Assembly (NCBI GenBank): GCA_905235155.1
Contig: CAJOKJ010000005.1
Coordinates: forward strand, 17,829-81,828
Reading direction: 5' to 3'
Source of the DNA: Candidatus Gastranaerophilales bacterium
GTDB lineage: Bacteria > Cyanobacteriota > Vampirovibrionia > Gastranaerophilales > Gastranaerophilaceae
Length of the DNA: 64,000 nt
A model generated the notes under the pieces. That model was given only the letters and a program-made list of their open reading frames with translations. It made no database searches and was not told the DNA's origin. Shown here piece by piece: positions 8,635-18,200 of the stretch (position 1 is the first letter of the stretch; each line of letters opens with the position of its first letter). A program made the translations under genes and the position numbers.

Positions 8635-9633
8635 TTATTCTTTACACATAAATCTTGCATATTCTTTTTTCATTGGTAATTCTGAAATTTGAAAATGTTT
8701 ATTTTGCGGTACGGTATTGTAATAAGCGTATGCCTTGCAATAATCTCCTTTTTGTTCATAAGCAAGTGCTGCAAAATAATTGAAATATTCATTTCCTGAT
8801 TTAAGATACGCTTGTTCAAATTCTTTTATTGCTTTATCGCTTTCTCCTTCAAGATAATAAATTTTGCCTCTGTCAGAATACCCTACGGGATAATCTTTTT
8901 CGTTTAAGTGCATAGATTTTTCAAACATAGAATTAATTTCAGGTGATATTTTTCTCGTTTTTACAAAGGTGTAATACGCTTTTGCTGACAAAACCCACGA
9001 ATTTTTCGGATTTAATGTCAGTGCTTTGTCGCAATCTTTTATAGCCCCATCAATATCGTTTAGGTTATATTTTGCAAGAGCTCTGTTTTCGTACAAATTA
9101 TCATTTTTCGGCTGAAATTTAATAAAGAAATTAATTGTATTTAAAGCTTTTTGCCACTCTTGATTTTCAAGATTATGTTCATAGAACAGACAAGGGCAGT
9201 TGTATAAGAAAAAAATAATTATTACAATATAGAATAATACAAATATGCCTGTAATTTTTTTTAAATCTTTAGATATTAAATTTTTTGGTTTTACTTTACG
9301 ATATTTTCTTAAATACCACATGAAAAAAACACTTACCAGACAAGACGTAAGACATAGGGTTAAAACAGTTAATGTGAAAAATCCATTCATATTAAATATT
9401 TGATGGAGCAGGATTATAAAAAAAATAAATAATGTCATTGACCAAAAGACATTAAAAACTGCACTTAAACGCCAATATATCAAAATGAATTTCAAATCCT
9501 TTAAAGAATCAACTTCATATCCTTTCATACCAACTTGCGGGTAAAAAATGAATTTACCGTCATCAGTTTGTTCAATAAAATTGAAATCATCATAATTGTA
9601 TAAATCTTTAAAAATCTTTTTTAAATTTATCAT
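8635..9633 (-). CDS. Membrane-anchored TPR protein
   Basis: 332 aa. The N-terminal half has three hydrophobic segments (about 48-75, 83-108, 127-147). The C-terminal half (about 160-330) is outside or periplasmic and built of TPR-like helix pairs, for example YNLNDIDGAIKDCDKALTLN and the segment YLEGESDKAIKEFEQAY. It likely serves as a protein-interaction scaffold. No enzymatic motif. It has its own leaderless-type promoter and no Shine-Dalgarno. The stop codon lies 33 nt from the convergent apt stop. Confidence 0.75.
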   Translation of the reverse strand: MINLKKIFKDLYNYDDFNFIEQTDDGKFIFYPQVGMKGYEVDSLKDLKFILIYWRLSAVFNVFWSMTLFIFFIILLHQIFNMNGFFTLTVLTLCLTSCLVSVFFMWYLRKYRKVKPKNLISKDLKKITGIFVLFYIVIIIFFLYNCPCLFYEHNLENQEWQKALNTINFFIKFQPKNDNLYENRALAKYNLNDIDGAIKDCDKALTLNPKNSWVLSAKAYYTFVKTRKISPEINSMFEKSMHLNEKDYPVGYSDRGKIYYLEGESDKAIKEFEQAYLKSGNEYFNYFAALAYEQKGDYCKAYAYYNTVPQNKHFQISELPMKKEYARFMCKE

Positions 9634-9639
9634 AGATTT

Positions 9640-9667
9640 AGTTTAAGGTATTTTTTATAATTGTCAA
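9640..9667 (-). promoter_or_regulatory. Leaderless-type promoter of the TPR gene
   Basis: On the minus strand: perfect TTGACA (9667-9662), 16-nt spacer, TAAACT (9645-9640), then exactly 6 nt (AAATCT) to the ATG at 9633. The predicted +1 falls on or next to the start codon. This is the clearest example of the arrangement in the window. Confidence 0.6.
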
Positions 9668-11091
9668 ATTTTTATTTTATATAAGCAAGCAGATTTTAGG
9701 GTTATATGTGTAAGTTGTACAGCGTGTAGCTTAATCCATTCATTTGTGTATTGAATATCTTTTTCATAAGTATTTGTACCTTTTATAAACAGCAGATAAT
9801 AGGTTCCTTTAGTTAAATGATTCAAATCATTAATTAAATATTTTTCTGAAGAAGTTTCCTGTTGTGGTATTGTTGGTGCTATCAGACTTGTTTTGGGTAT
9901 ATCTTTGAATAAGGCATAGTATGAATATGTAGCTAAAGCACTGTAATAAATATATATTTTTTCGTGTTCTTTTTTGTTTGTTTTAAGCACCTTTAATAAA
10001 GGTTTTACATCTTGCCTTAAATATGAAATTTTGCCGGTAATATACAGTTTTGAAAAATTAAAATATCCGGACAAAAAGAATATTGCGGATATTATTATAA
10101 CAAGGCTTTTTGTATATATGTTCTCAGGCAAATTGTCAATCGGTAATGCACTTAATAAAATTATGAATGGAATAATGTAAAGTATCAACCTGTTTTCAAA
10201 AGGATATAATTTTAAAAATGCGGCAATTAATCCAAAGAGCAGTGTAAATACAATTATATAAAAATACATAGTATTCTTTTTGAAAGTGTAATATAGTCCT
10301 ATTATTACTAATATAAATAATAAAATATGAAAATGGTCATAAAAAAATAAAAAATCAAAACAATTTTTATACATATTTAAACTGAACACATCGAAGCCAT
10401 TTGTCCAATAGTTTAAAAGATGTGTTGAGTTTTTTACAAATCTAAGATTATAAAAATAGTATATAAATATTGCAGTTATGGGATATATGCTTGAATAAAT
10501 AATTTTTAATCGTTTATTTTTGTTAAGAATAAACATTGTTATAAATATTGCAGGAATTACAAAAAATAGCGGAAAAGATGTAAACAATCCTATTGTACAA
10601 AATATTCCAAACATTGTAAACTGTTTTATGGTTTGTATTTTGTTATTGTATTTAATTGCAAAGTATACGAATAATAATGCTAATAAAACATCTGTTGAAT
10701 ATTGTTTAAAGGTTTGAGAATAAAAAAGCAATTGATAATTTAGTCCAAATGATATCAAAGCAATGTATTTTGATAAACTTGTTTTTAAAATAAGATTACA
10801 AAGTTTGTAAAATACTATAACTGAAAATATACCTGAAACAAACGGAATGAAACGAAAACAAAGCTCATTAACTCCAAAATTTGACACTATCAATTTCGTA
10901 AATACTAAAAATAAATAAGGTGCTGATTGAAAGAAATCTAATGGTTTAAGTAAACTTAAGTAACTTTTGCTTAAAGTATTAAATGCAAGTAAAACTTCGT
11001 CTGTAAAAAAAGAATTGTTCAGTAAATAAGCATCAAACCTTAAATAAAATGCAATAATAAATATAATTGATAATATTAATTTATTCTTCAT
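9664..11091 (-). CDS. Polytopic membrane glycosyltransferase (GT39/ArnT-like)
   Basis: 475-aa protein with about ten to twelve hydrophobic segments. The first loop after the first segment reads SFFTDEVLLAFNTL, matching the acidic loop of GT-C enzymes (dolichyl-phosphate-mannose / undecaprenyl-phosphate sugar transferases) in which an Asp or Glu is catalytic. A soluble C-terminal tail follows residue 370. These enzymes use lipid-phosphate sugars on the outer face of the inner membrane. Its ATG shares one base with the upstream stop codon (TAATG), so it is translationally coupled to the sugar porter. Substrate not inferable. Confidence 0.7.
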   Translation of the reverse strand: MKNKLILSIIFIIAFYLRFDAYLLNNSFFTDEVLLAFNTLSKSYLSLLKPLDFFQSAPYLFLVFTKLIVSNFGVNELCFRFIPFVSGIFSVIVFYKLCNLILKTSLSKYIALISFGLNYQLLFYSQTFKQYSTDVLLALLFVYFAIKYNNKIQTIKQFTMFGIFCTIGLFTSFPLFFVIPAIFITMFILNKNKRLKIIYSSIYPITAIFIYYFYNLRFVKNSTHLLNYWTNGFDVFSLNMYKNCFDFLFFYDHFHILLFILVIIGLYYTFKKNTMYFYIIVFTLLFGLIAAFLKLYPFENRLILYIIPFIILLSALPIDNLPENIYTKSLVIIISAIFFLSGYFNFSKLYITGKISYLRQDVKPLLKVLKTNKKEHEKIYIYYSALATYSYYALFKDIPKTSLIAPTIPQQETSSEKYLINDLNHLTKGTYYLLFIKGTNTYEKDIQYTNEWIKLHAVQLTHITLKSACLYKIKI

Positions 11092-12446
11092 TAAAAATCT
11101 CTTGGACTAATGCCATTAATCCAGTTTTTTTCAATTCTTTCCAATGATATACCTTTTGTTTCAGGTACAAAGAAATAAACGAATATTAGGCATAATATTG
11201 ACACAATACCGAAAATCCAAAAAGTCCAAGCCCCGCCAAGTCTGTTTAGCAATACGGGAAAACTTGCAACTACAAAGAAGTTAAAGGCGAAGTTTGAAAC
11301 TGTGCAAATACTCATAGAAATCCCACGAATTTTTAAAGGGAAAACTTCTGATACTAAAATCCATCCAACAGGCCCTAAACTCATTGCAAAGCATACAATA
11401 TATGTTACTATACTCCCAACGGCAACCCATTGTTGCATTTCCCCAAGACTATCTTCAAAGCTGTATGATGCTCCCAACGCAAATAAGCTTAACATAACTC
11501 CGGTCAATCCAAAATATAATAAGGGTTTTCTTCCCAGTTTATCTGTAAAATACAAAACAACAATAGTCATAAGAAAATTTACAATGCCTATTCCTGTTGT
11601 AGCGTATATTGCTGTTATATGACTATCAAAACCGGCAGATTTAAAAATTGTTGGTGCGTAATAAATAATTGTGTTAATACCTGTACAAATTTGTGCAAAC
11701 ATAATGCCGATACCAACTACAAATGGCATTAGCATCCATTTTTTTAGTTTAAACTTGTTTTCTTGATTATCTTTAAAAATAATATTTTTTATTTTATTAA
11801 TTCTTCTGTCAGCATTAATTCTTGGTTCTATTTTGTTAAATACTTCTTTGGCTTCATCATCTTTATTTTTGCTTACAAGCCAACGAGGTGTATCCTTTAC
11901 AAAATACATACCAATAAATAATACTAACGACGGAACGACACCTGCCAAAAGCATCCATCTCCAATTATAAACCGTATGTGTAAATACTGCGTTAATAAAG
12001 TATGAGAATAAAATACCTGCTGTTATTGCCCACTGATATAAAGAAACTAAAGTTCCTCTTAAATATTTTGGTGAGATTTCCGAAAGATACAAAGGCACAA
12101 CGAAATTAACTATACCAACAGCAAATCCTACAAAAATTCTTGAAATAATCAGCATAATAATATTTGTTGCAAATGCACACATTATGGAACCAAGAAAAAA
12201 TATTACGGCAGTTGCCATAATAATTTTTTTACGTCCAAAAATATCTGCTAAAATACCGTTTGTTGCTGCACCAATGACAGCACCTATTAAAACGGCACTA
12301 ACAACAAGTCCTTGAAGTGTATCTGTTAAATCCCAAGTTTCATTTATAAATAACAATGCACCCGAAATTACTCCGGTGTCATAACCTGACAGTAAACCAC
12401 CTAAAGATGCAATAATTGCAATTACATATAACCATAAATATTTCAT
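11091..12446 (-). CDS. MFS sugar porter (XylE/GalP-like)
   Basis: 451-aa twelve-segment transporter of the major facilitator sugar porter family, probably a sugar:proton symporter. The signatures are all present: GYDTGVISGALLF (about 22-34), FGRKK (about 70-74), PLYLSEISPKYLRGTLVSLY (about 118-137), QICTGINTIIYYAP (about 252-265), DKLGRKP (about 309-315) and PETKGISLE near the C-terminus. The start has GGAG 7 nt upstream and an extended -10 (TGCTAAAAT, 12480-12472). It is the first gene of an operon with the GT39-like gene. Confidence 0.9.
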   Translation of the reverse strand: MKYLWLYVIAIIASLGGLLSGYDTGVISGALLFINETWDLTDTLQGLVVSAVLIGAVIGAATNGILADIFGRKKIIMATAVIFFLGSIMCAFATNIIMLIISRIFVGFAVGIVNFVVPLYLSEISPKYLRGTLVSLYQWAITAGILFSYFINAVFTHTVYNWRWMLLAGVVPSLVLFIGMYFVKDTPRWLVSKNKDDEAKEVFNKIEPRINADRRINKIKNIIFKDNQENKFKLKKWMLMPFVVGIGIMFAQICTGINTIIYYAPTIFKSAGFDSHITAIYATTGIGIVNFLMTIVVLYFTDKLGRKPLLYFGLTGVMLSLFALGASYSFEDSLGEMQQWVAVGSIVTYIVCFAMSLGPVGWILVSEVFPLKIRGISMSICTVSNFAFNFFVVASFPVLLNRLGGAWTFWIFGIVSILCLIFVYFFVPETKGISLERIEKNWINGISPRDF

Positions 12447-12667
12447 AAAAACTCCTTTAAATTATTTACGTATTTTAGCATAAAAATAAAGAAGTTTTTA
12501 AGTATTGATAAAAGTTACAAATATGGGTGAGAATATTTTTTTTTAATTACAATTTTAAAAATCGAGTTATAACAGGTTTTGAGGGATAAAATCTTAAGAA
12601 ATGTTAGAATGATTTGTATGTTTTTCTAAGATTGGAATTTAAGTAATGTAATAAAAAGGAGAATAGT

Positions 12668-12885
12668 ATGATTAATTTTTTAAATTCAAAAAACATTATT
12701 CAAAAAATATCCAATAAACCTCAAAATTCGCCATTTTGGAAAAAATAAATGATAATAGCAATGTTCGTAATTTATCCGATACTGAACATGCAAATCTTAT
12801 GAAAATTTTATCAAGTCAAATTTTAGCAATGGCAGAACAAGATAACCAAATTCCTATCGGCCAAAAATTAGATATCATTACTTAA
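12668..12885 (+). pseudogene. Small two-frame gene, about 71 aa with a -1 frameshift
   Basis: A strong AAAAGGAGAA site precedes ATG at 12668. The first frame gives 26 aa and stops at 12746-12748, just after an A6 run (12740-12745). Reading continues in the -1 frame without an ATG as an uninterrupted hydrophilic, helical-looking stretch to the stop at 12883-12885. So this looks like one small protein split by one base at the A-run, either decay, a read error or slippage. No family recognised. The rest of the 620-nt gap between the sugar porter and the secretion gene (12447-12667 and 12886-13066) shows nothing I can support. Confidence 0.4.
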
Positions 12886-13066
12886 TTAACAATTTAATTC
12901 TTATTTTTACATTTCAAAAAAATTGTAAACAGACATATAGTTTGCTGCTCATTAGCAGATAATTTGCTCTTTTACGGTTAGACGAATAAAATTTTAGCCA
13001 AATAATTTAGAATTATTATTGACGAAATAAATTATAAATTTGATACACGTTTATTGGGTAAACTTT

Positions 13067-15034
13067 TTATAACTGTTTTTTTTTATTTGAAACTTGTATT
13101 TTTGAAACTTTTATTTCAGATTTATCTGATAGTTTAGTTTTAACTTTGATATTGTTGTTATTTGTCGAAACCTTAACAACATCTTTTTTTAATGGATATT
13201 CTTCAATATTTCTAACGTGTTCAATATTTTTATTCTTTGGTTTTCTCAATTTAACAAGTGCATCAAAATCAGGTGTTAAACTTAATTCAATATGAAATCT
13301 GCCACATTTATTCACTTCTTCATGGCTATTTCTCATAACAGGAAAACCCCAAGCAATTCTAAGAGTTATATCTTTTGGTAAATTAAACCTGAAACCCAAG
13401 CCTAAACTCATAAGAAAGTCGTTTTGATCGTAACCTTGAGAACCATTGCCGGTTCCTTTATATGGAAATATTCCTGCATGATCCGCAAATACAAAGCCTT
13501 TCATAAATGTACCTACGAACGGATACTCTTTTGTTTTATCTTTGCTTTTTATAGTTCTCGGCAAAATAGGAAACAACATTTCTGCACTTATAATGTAACC
13601 GCTTCTGCCTATGAGTAAACCTTCCGAATATCCTCTGACTGTTGCTATACCGCCTGCTACCATTTGATCTACATAAGGTACAACTCTTTTATTAGGAATA
13701 ACTTGGTAATTACCTCTTAATGTCCCTACAAAGCCGTGTCCGAAATCGTGTAATCTTAAAAATCCTCCATCTAATTTTAAGTAATTAGAGTCTTTGTCAA
13801 AAATTGGAAATGAATAGCTGACGTTCTGGTTAAGATACCAGATTCCTCTTTTTGTGTCATATCTGAAATTTAAGCCGGTCTGTGCAGATGTTACTTCATT
13901 TTTGAATATATCCTCACCGTCAAAACTTGTTGCTGCTCTTTTATAAGCGATTGAGGTTGTGCTTGATATTTCTGTCCAAGGTTTGCGATATAAAGGTTGG
14001 GTATAATACAATGAGTAATTTTGAGAGCGGCTTTTGATATTAAAATCTTGAAAGTCACCATGTCCTATTTTTGAATTACTTGATGAAAAATTAAAACCTA
14101 TTCTGCCATCTTTTTTATTTACCGGAATACTGTAATCCGCAAACGGTGTAACTGAATATTTATTTACATATGCACCAAGGGTTAATTTGTCTCTAAATCC
14201 AAACAGACTATCATCTTGTAGTATTAAACCTCCACGATATTTCCCGATATTTGAACGACCTGCGTTATCCATTAATGCAGTAATATGAAACGGTAATTTT
14301 TCTCTGACTTTAACATCAATATCTGTTGTACCTATTGCATTTTTTCCCGGAAGCAGTGTGCCGTTTAATTCAACATTATCGTTGTAGCGGTTAAATATCA
14401 AGAGGTTTTGCTCTAAACTCTGAATATTAAATAATTCACCTTTTTTTAAGTTTAATCTTTTTTCAATATAAGATGTACGAGTCCACCTGTTACCTTCAAT
14501 AGTAACATCACCAACTTTACCTTCTAATAGTTCTATTTTTACGGTTTCGTTTTCAATAGTTTGTTCGGGTAAATATGCTCTTGCTGTCACAAAACCTTTT
14601 TCAAGATAAAGTTTATTTATTCTGTCAACAATCTCTTGCAAATTTTCAAAAGTAAGATTTGATTTAGTGTAATCTTCAATTATATTTTTTAATTCTTCTT
14701 CAGTAAGAATTGATGATGGGGAAATAACAATATTTTCGACATATACACCTTTTGTAGCATACTCATTTACATCTGCTTTTTCAACTTTTGCCTTGATTTT
14801 TGGCTTTTTTTTTACTTCTTGTTCTTTCTTTTTGTTATTTTCTTTATATTTTTCAAAATCTATTTGTTCTTGCCTTTCCATCTCGAATCTTTTGAGAGTA
14901 TCCATATCGTGAGTATTTAAAGAACCGCCAGGGTTAAGTATTGCAGGATCAAACTCAGTTTCTGCAAGCACACTGCTATATGATATTAAAGTTAAAAATA
15001 TAAATATCCCTAAAAATTTTTTAAATTCTTCCAT
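13067..15034 (-). CDS. TpsB / FhaC-ShlB-type outer-membrane transporter
   Basis: Two-partner secretion pore of the Omp85 superfamily that exports the giant adhesin encoded divergently. From the ATG at 15034 (a start 13 codons earlier would spoil the signal peptide) it has a signal peptide, a Lys/Glu-rich linker (about 40-75), two POTRA domains (about 75-235, ending with GKNAIGTTDIDVKVREK) and a 16-strand barrel, including the lid-lock VRGY motif in ATVRGYSEG near residue 475. About 655 aa, longer than the usual 550-580. The excess is a basic tail of about 55 residues beyond the last predicted strand (FHIELSLTPDF), so the barrel does not end at the C-terminus. TATACT lies 8 nt before the ATG. 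Confidence 0.92.
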   Translation of the reverse strand: MEEFKKFLGIFIFLTLISYSSVLAETEFDPAILNPGGSLNTHDMDTLKRFEMERQEQIDFEKYKENNKKKEQEVKKKPKIKAKVEKADVNEYATKGVYVENIVISPSSILTEEELKNIIEDYTKSNLTFENLQEIVDRINKLYLEKGFVTARAYLPEQTIENETVKIELLEGKVGDVTIEGNRWTRTSYIEKRLNLKKGELFNIQSLEQNLLIFNRYNDNVELNGTLLPGKNAIGTTDIDVKVREKLPFHITALMDNAGRSNIGKYRGGLILQDDSLFGFRDKLTLGAYVNKYSVTPFADYSIPVNKKDGRIGFNFSSSNSKIGHGDFQDFNIKSRSQNYSLYYTQPLYRKPWTEISSTTSIAYKRAATSFDGEDIFKNEVTSAQTGLNFRYDTKRGIWYLNQNVSYSFPIFDKDSNYLKLDGGFLRLHDFGHGFVGTLRGNYQVIPNKRVVPYVDQMVAGGIATVRGYSEGLLIGRSGYIISAEMLFPILPRTIKSKDKTKEYPFVGTFMKGFVFADHAGIFPYKGTGNGSQGYDQNDFLMSLGLGFRFNLPKDITLRIAWGFPVMRNSHEEVNKCGRFHIELSLTPDFDALVKLRKPKNKNIEHVRNIEEYPLKKDVVKVSTNNNNIKVKTKLSDKSEIKVSKIQVSNKKKQL

Positions 15035-15242
15035 TATATGATAGTATATTACACAAAATGTCTTTAAAATCAAATTAAATCAAAATATTAAAAAATATTA
15101 ATTACGTACTATGGTATATTATTGTTATTAGTATTATTTTGGTTATTTATAATTGTTTTTGTAAAATTTTGTAAATTAACGTTATTAAAAACTTTTTTGT
15201 GGGAATATATTATACTATCACATTAGAAGAGCGTAACTATTT
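15035..15242. promoter_or_regulatory. Divergent promoter region between tpsB and tpsA
   Basis: 208 very AT-rich bases separating the two partners of the secretion system. TATACT at 15048-15043 (minus) serves the transporter with almost no leader. TATACT at 15211-15216 (plus) would leave a leader of about 25 nt for the adhesin, with AGAAGAG as a weak ribosome site. No clear -35 boxes or operator repeats seen. Confidence 0.4.
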
Positions 15243-18200
15243 ATGAATATATTTAAAATTAATATTTTAAAAAGAATAATTGCCGGAACAATTGTTTTAG
15301 GTCTTGTAAATTTTAATGCATTACCTTTTGTTATTGCATCAGAAATATCAGGTGTTACTCCAAAGGGAAATATATATAATATTGAGGCAGAGAAAGTTTC
15401 AGGGAGTACAGGTTTTAGGTATTATGACAAATTTAACCTTACACAAGGTGATATTGCAAACCTTATATATAAAAATAATTATTCAAAGTTTGTAAACTTA
15501 ATAAATAGTCAGATTAATATTAACGGCATTGTTAATACGATGAAAGGGGGAAACTTCTATAATGGTCATGCCATATTTGTATCCCCATTAGGAATGGTTA
15601 TCGGAGCATCAGGTGTTTTAAATGTCGGTTCATTGTCTGTTTTAACACCATCTCAAAGTAATTTTGATAGTTTTTTAGGTAAATACAATTCAGGAGATTT
15701 ATCAGAATATGTATATGGTGCAAATAAATATAATGCTTTAATTTCTGATTCACATGGAAATATTCTCATAAACGGAAGAATTTTAGCAAGAGAAGATGTC
15801 AACTTGTATGGGGATAACATTACCATACAGGGTACTTCCGACAATAAAGCGGGTATTATTGCAGGGGTACAAAACAATGACAATTATGAAACTTTTGATG
15901 CTGCAAAATTAGCATTCGATAGTTTAGTTTCAAATAATATTAAAAGTACAAATAAGTTTTCTTTAGAAAACGGCAAAATAAAAATTGTAGCAGGATTTAA
16001 AGATTATACAGGTTCAGGAGATGATAGAAAACCTGAAGGTGCTTCCGATAAGGCAGAGGTTACAATTGATAATGCTCAAATTGGCGGTGGTAATATTGAA
16101 ATTAAAGCAAATTCAACAAAAAAAGATTCATATATTTTGGCTGATCCTGATGAAGCAATTTCATCTAAAATTGATGTAACAAATTCAGATATCACCGGAA
16201 GTAATATTAATATTCTTGCTAATTCAGAGTCCTCATTAAGCAGAAATATAAATTTGACCGTTCCAACTGTTTTGTTGTGGATATTTGATTCCGATTCTCA
16301 CATGGATGAGTTTTTCTCTGATGAGGTTTATACAGGATTTGAAGGTGTAAGAACTGCTGCAACGGTTAATATAACAAATTCGATTTTGAATTCTATCGGT
16401 GATTTGTCTATATCTGCCAAGTCTTCATCTGATACAAATGTTGGTTCACAAGCAATCGGGCCAATAGAGGTATCTCAATTTATCCCTGCAATCTTCTATG
16501 GTTATGGGACTAAAACTGAGTCTAAAATAAATATTAAAGAATCAACTCTCAATGCAAATGGTAATGTTGATTTAAATGCAATATCAAATAATGTATTAAA
16601 AGCAAAAATCGCTGATGAAGTTATGGCAGGTATAACTTTAAAAACTACGGATGCTTTTAATCTCGCCTTAATGAAGAATTCTGCACAGGCTGACACTAAA
16701 ATAGTTATAGATAAATCAACGGTTAAAGGTAGAAATATATCGGCTCAGGCAATTGCTTATAATGAAATTGATAACACGGTTATATTAAAACCCCGTATAG
16801 GAAGAAACGATTTGGCTAACGATACGCAAATGGACGGCGGTTCTTCAATTTCACTTGGCGGAATAATTAATGCAACCGATATAAGAAGTGCTGTTGAAGT
16901 TAAAAACGGGAGTGTAATTAATGCAGTAGAAGATGTAACTCTTAATGCATATAATATCAATGATGTAAGCAACTGGGTTGATTCTGAAATAACCGATCCT
17001 TTAGATTATGCAAAAACGTGGCAACAACCCGAAACATGGTTATCAAAACAATTTGATAGATTAGGCAGAGTCGCAACTGCTTATGATCAGGCTACTACTT
17101 TTACTATAAGTGATTTTGTTAATAAATTCACAAACAAAGCTGAAAATTTGTATAATACAAAACATCCTGATTGGAAATTGGCTTATTCAAAAGCAAATTT
17201 TGAATCAGGTGCAGGTGTTCTTTGGAACGATGCAAATACAAACAATAGTGTTATTGTAAGTAATTCAAAAATTACCGCAGGAAATGACATCAACATAAAA
17301 GCCCATACGGTGGATTTAACGGCAAATGAGGTTGATGCTTACGCAGAAGAAGATGCATCTTGGGGCGGGGCTTTATCTCTTTTGGTAAATAAACAGAAAA
17401 ATACAAATAAAGTTGATATTATAGATAGTTCTGAATTAAATGCAAAAAATAATATAAATGTTGATTCAATAGTTGAACTTCCTGCTCAACAGGGTACTTT
17501 TGGCATTTCAAATAAATATCTTACTTTAGGAATGAATTTCGGTTTTAGTGCCAATGAGGATTGGAATTTCGGTTTTCATGATGTAACAAGTAATAATTCA
17601 AGTGATAAAATATTGCCTGAAGCCGGTATTTTCGGCTTTTACAATAACTTTGCAGCAGCATCAAGTGCAGGTGATAAGGCTTCAATCTCTGCTGCTGTTA
17701 TTTATTCTGATTTAGAAAATCACTCTGATATAAATATAACCAATTCAATATTAACTGCTGATACAGGTGATATTATTGCAAATTCAGTTATTTCGGCATC
17801 GGCTCATGATGCGGTAGATTTTATTAATTATGACGGTCTTATTGATGAAATAAAATCTTTAGCAAAGAGTATAAAAGGTGATGAAGACGGAACTAATAAA
17901 TGGAATCATGCATCCGGCTCAGGTGCGGGAGGTTCTGTCTTAGTTCAGGATTTTACAAATAATGCAAGAATAACAGTAAATGAATCAAAACTTAAAGCCG
18001 AAAATGGCGATATCGAATTAAATACAGCGGCAGAACAATCATATTTAAATTTGATTACACCCGGCGGCAAAGCTGAAACAATCGGAATAACAGGTGCTGT
18101 TTCAGTTCAAGGTATTCATGGAACAACGAGTTCAACCGTAAAAAATAATTCTAATCTTATAGCTAATAATATCAGTATTAATTCGGGAAAAGCAAAGGCT

